NCBI GenBank assembly: GCA_022865305.1
Contig: JALHSP010000060.1
Location: 1-64,000, forward strand
Source of the DNA: Bacteroidales bacterium
GTDB taxonomy: Bacteria > Bacteroidota > Bacteroidia > Bacteroidales > VadinHA17
DNA: 64,000 nucleotides
Direction: 5' to 3'
The position numbers and the translations under genes are program-made. The stretch's first letter is position 1. Each line of letters opens with the position of its first letter. Under the pieces are notes generated by a model. That model saw only the letters and a program-made list of their open reading frames with translations, made no database searches and was not told the origin of the DNA. Shown piece after piece: positions 62,261 to 64,000 of the stretch.

Positions 62261-64000
62261 TTACAGGTTAAGAGTTAAACCTAACATTATCTGCCGCGGG
62301 GTTGGCCATGAACCCTGGTCAAATCCCAGGCTTGTTCCCGATGAATTAAGTTCGGGATCGAGGCCGCTGTATTTCGTCCAGGTGAAAAGATTTGTTACCT
62401 GGCCATAGATACGAATACTCTGAAGCCCTATTTTACCGGCCAGCGATTGCGGCATAACATAACCTATCTGCAAGCTCTTCATCCTTAGGAACGATCCATC
62501 TTCAATAAAGTGGGTGGAAGGCCGTTCTGAATTAGCATCAAGATCTGCCATTGCCAGTGTAGCGTCAGCGTTGTCGTCGAGATACGGGCTCCCCCACGAT
62601 TTGTACAACCTGTCTTTGCTCCTGTTGCCAAGGAACTGTGAATAGTCAATCCAGCGTCTTACATAGTTCGTCATCTCGTTCCCGTAACTTCCGTAGAATG
62701 ACATGTTCACATAGAAGTTGGAATAAGCCAGGTCAACATTCAGACCTCCTGTGAAATCAGGATGAGGATTACCGATAAATGTTCTGTCGTAAGTATCGTT
62801 AACTATACCATCAGGAATCCCTTCCGGACCGCTGATATCGCGGTATTTGAAATGTCCCGGGATATTGTAAGTTCCGAAAGCTTTTGGATAGCCAGTAGTA
62901 TCTGCCGCTGTCTGGAAGATGCCGTCAACAATTAATCCGTAGAATTCAGGGTATGCAGTACCTTCCGCGAACCTTGTATAAGTATACTGACGTGTGTTAT
63001 ACCCGTCCACAAGTGTGCCTGTAGGAAGACCGAGTTTTACTATTTCGTTTTTGTAATGCGAAATTTCGCCGCTTATATTATAAGTGAATTTTCCGCCAAA
63101 TGCTTTGTTTTTGTATCCGATTTCAATATCAAAGCCATTGTTAGCCATCTCACCAATATTTATATAAGGAGCAGTTACAACTCCTTGAGTCTGCGGTATG
63201 GGGAGCCTGTAAAGCATGTCAGTGGTTTTCCTCTGCCATACATCAACGCTTAAATTAATAGTATTCTTTAAGAGCTGGGCATCAACACCGACATTCCTTG
63301 TTTCAGTACTTTCCCAGGTTATATCCTCGTTTCCCAAACGATTGGGCTGGAATCCCTGAACTCTTGAAGTATTGGCACCATTAATGTCATAAGCTGACGC
63401 GTTACCGCTGGTATTAAAAGTTGTAAATGTCTGGTATTCCCCGATACGGTCGTTTCCGGAAAGGCCCCATCCAAGACGAAGCTTAAGGAAGCTCAGCCAG
63501 CTGCTTGTACCTGACATGAAATTCTCTTCGGAGATCACCCATGCAGCTGATGCTGCCGGGAACATACCATAACGGTTTGCCGGAGAAAAACGGGATGATC
63601 CGTCACGGCGTAATGTTCCTTCGAACAGGTACTTGCCTTTCAGGGCATAGTTTACACGTCCGAATATTCCGAAGGATGAATTCTCTGAAGCCCCGCTACC
63701 AACTGTAAAGTTAGTTTCTCCTGTTCCCAGTGTCATATAAAGAGGATCCTGCGAAAAATACTGGCTTGCGCCACCGTTAAGGTTATCAGACCTGTAAGAA
63801 ATTGCTTCAGTACCAATAACAGCGGAGACCCTGTGTATATCGGCAAAAGTCCTGTCAAAGTTAAGCGTGTTTGTCCAGTTCCACTGCAGACCGGCACCTC
63901 CGTATTCACTAAAGCTGTCTATTAATGTTCCCTCAGAAAATTCCGGATTTGCGATACCGTAAGAATAGCCCAGATATGGATTTACATCAAAACCAAACAG
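62261..64000 (-). CDS. SusC/RagA family TonB-dependent outer membrane protein (5' part beyond window)
   Basis: About 579 C-terminal residues of a typically ~1000-residue TonB-dependent transporter are visible; the gene runs off the right edge, so the plug and TonB box are not seen. The barrel region has LRRDGSSRFSPANRYGMFPA, LRLGWGLSGNDRIGEYQTF, the SusC-type end FTWTKYSGLDPELNSSGTSL and a terminal aromatic-free strand QIMLGLTLNL. It forms a SusCD import pair with the adjacent SusD gene. Confidence 0.94.
   Translation of the reverse strand: MFGFDVNPYLGYSYGIANPEFSEGTLIDSFSEYGGAGLQWNWTNTLNFDRTFADIHRVSAVIGTEAISYRSDNLNGGASQYFSQDPLYMTLGTGETNFTVGSGASENSSFGIFGRVNYALKGKYLFEGTLRRDGSSRFSPANRYGMFPAASAAWVISEENFMSGTSSWLSFLKLRLGWGLSGNDRIGEYQTFTTFNTSGNASAYDINGANTSRVQGFQPNRLGNEDITWESTETRNVGVDAQLLKNTINLSVDVWQRKTTDMLYRLPIPQTQGVVTAPYINIGEMANNGFDIEIGYKNKAFGGKFTYNISGEISHYKNEIVKLGLPTGTLVDGYNTRQYTYTRFAEGTAYPEFYGLIVDGIFQTAADTTGYPKAFGTYNIPGHFKYRDISGPEGIPDGIVNDTYDRTFIGNPHPDFTGGLNVDLAYSNFYVNMSFYGSYGNEMTNYVRRWIDYSQFLGNRSKDRLYKSWGSPYLDDNADATLAMADLDANSERPSTHFIEDGSFLRMKSLQIGYVMPQSLAGKIGLQSIRIYGQVTNLFTWTKYSGLDPELNSSGTSLGFDQGSWPTPRQIMLGLTLNL

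Overview
The window is a stretch of a Bacteroidota chromosome, most likely from a Bacteroidales/Marinilabiliales-like lineage. The evidence is: gliding/type IX secretion genes (gldE, gldD), two proteins with T9SS-type C-terminal sorting domains, a SusC/SusD pair at the right edge, a group II GGGP synthase, the 29-residue AURKAIP1/COX24-type basic protein, and several promoters fitting the Bacteroidota consensus (TTG, about 19-21 bp, TAnnTTTG). Base composition looks moderately AT-rich. I see no tRNA or rRNA gene, insertion sequence, phage gene or CRISPR array.

Layout. 1-3.5 kb (minus): partial dsbD, rng, a COX24-like peptide and HU, with a terminator between the HU unit and rng. 3.8-7.7 kb (plus): a tight run ssb-gldE-gldD-PPTase-GGGP synthase with overlapping genes. 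7.7-12.4 kb (minus): a PafA-like phosphatase with altered active-site residues, an M14 carboxypeptidase carrying a T9SS tail, and ychF. 12.6-14.1 kb (plus): an ECF sigma factor, a short membrane protein and a Spy-like periplasmic protein. 14.1-23.2 kb: hisS, ppk2, a DUF4870 protein, two unknown exported proteins, a hybrid kinase/receiver protein that overlaps a SpoIIE-type phosphatase tail to tail, and a UbiD-family decarboxylase.

23.3-23.8 kb holds no credible protein gene. Its minus strand encodes what looks like a large structured RNA of about 490 nt, with five C(UUCG)G tetraloop hairpins, a promoter-like -7 element and a Rho-independent terminator. It matches neither RNase P RNA nor tmRNA by eye and is the best candidate for an undescribed element here.

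23.9-43.1 kb (minus) is the merged str-S10-spc-alpha ribosomal superoperon, reading rpsL-rpsG-fusA-rpsJ ... rpoA-rplQ, followed by eno behind a terminator-like hairpin. A divergent EF-G-like GTPase (43.5-45.6 kb, plus) lacks the usual G3 histidine and G4 lysine. 45.8-52.3 kb (minus) is a complete TetR-TolC-adaptor-RND pump operon ending in a PII-like gene. The rest holds phzF, a T9SS type B protein, a UvrD-type helicase, a membrane protein diverging from a membrane-bound LuxR-type regulator, thiamine pyrophosphokinase, a small lipoprotein, and SusD with a partial SusC.

GC-rich palindromes with a shared edge (CAYGTACTCACCCC) recur at about 16.6, 45.6 and 57.1 kb, with a weaker relative at 52.4 kb, and look like a dispersed REP-like family. 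Several other inverted or direct repeats lie in divergent promoter regions and are candidate operators.
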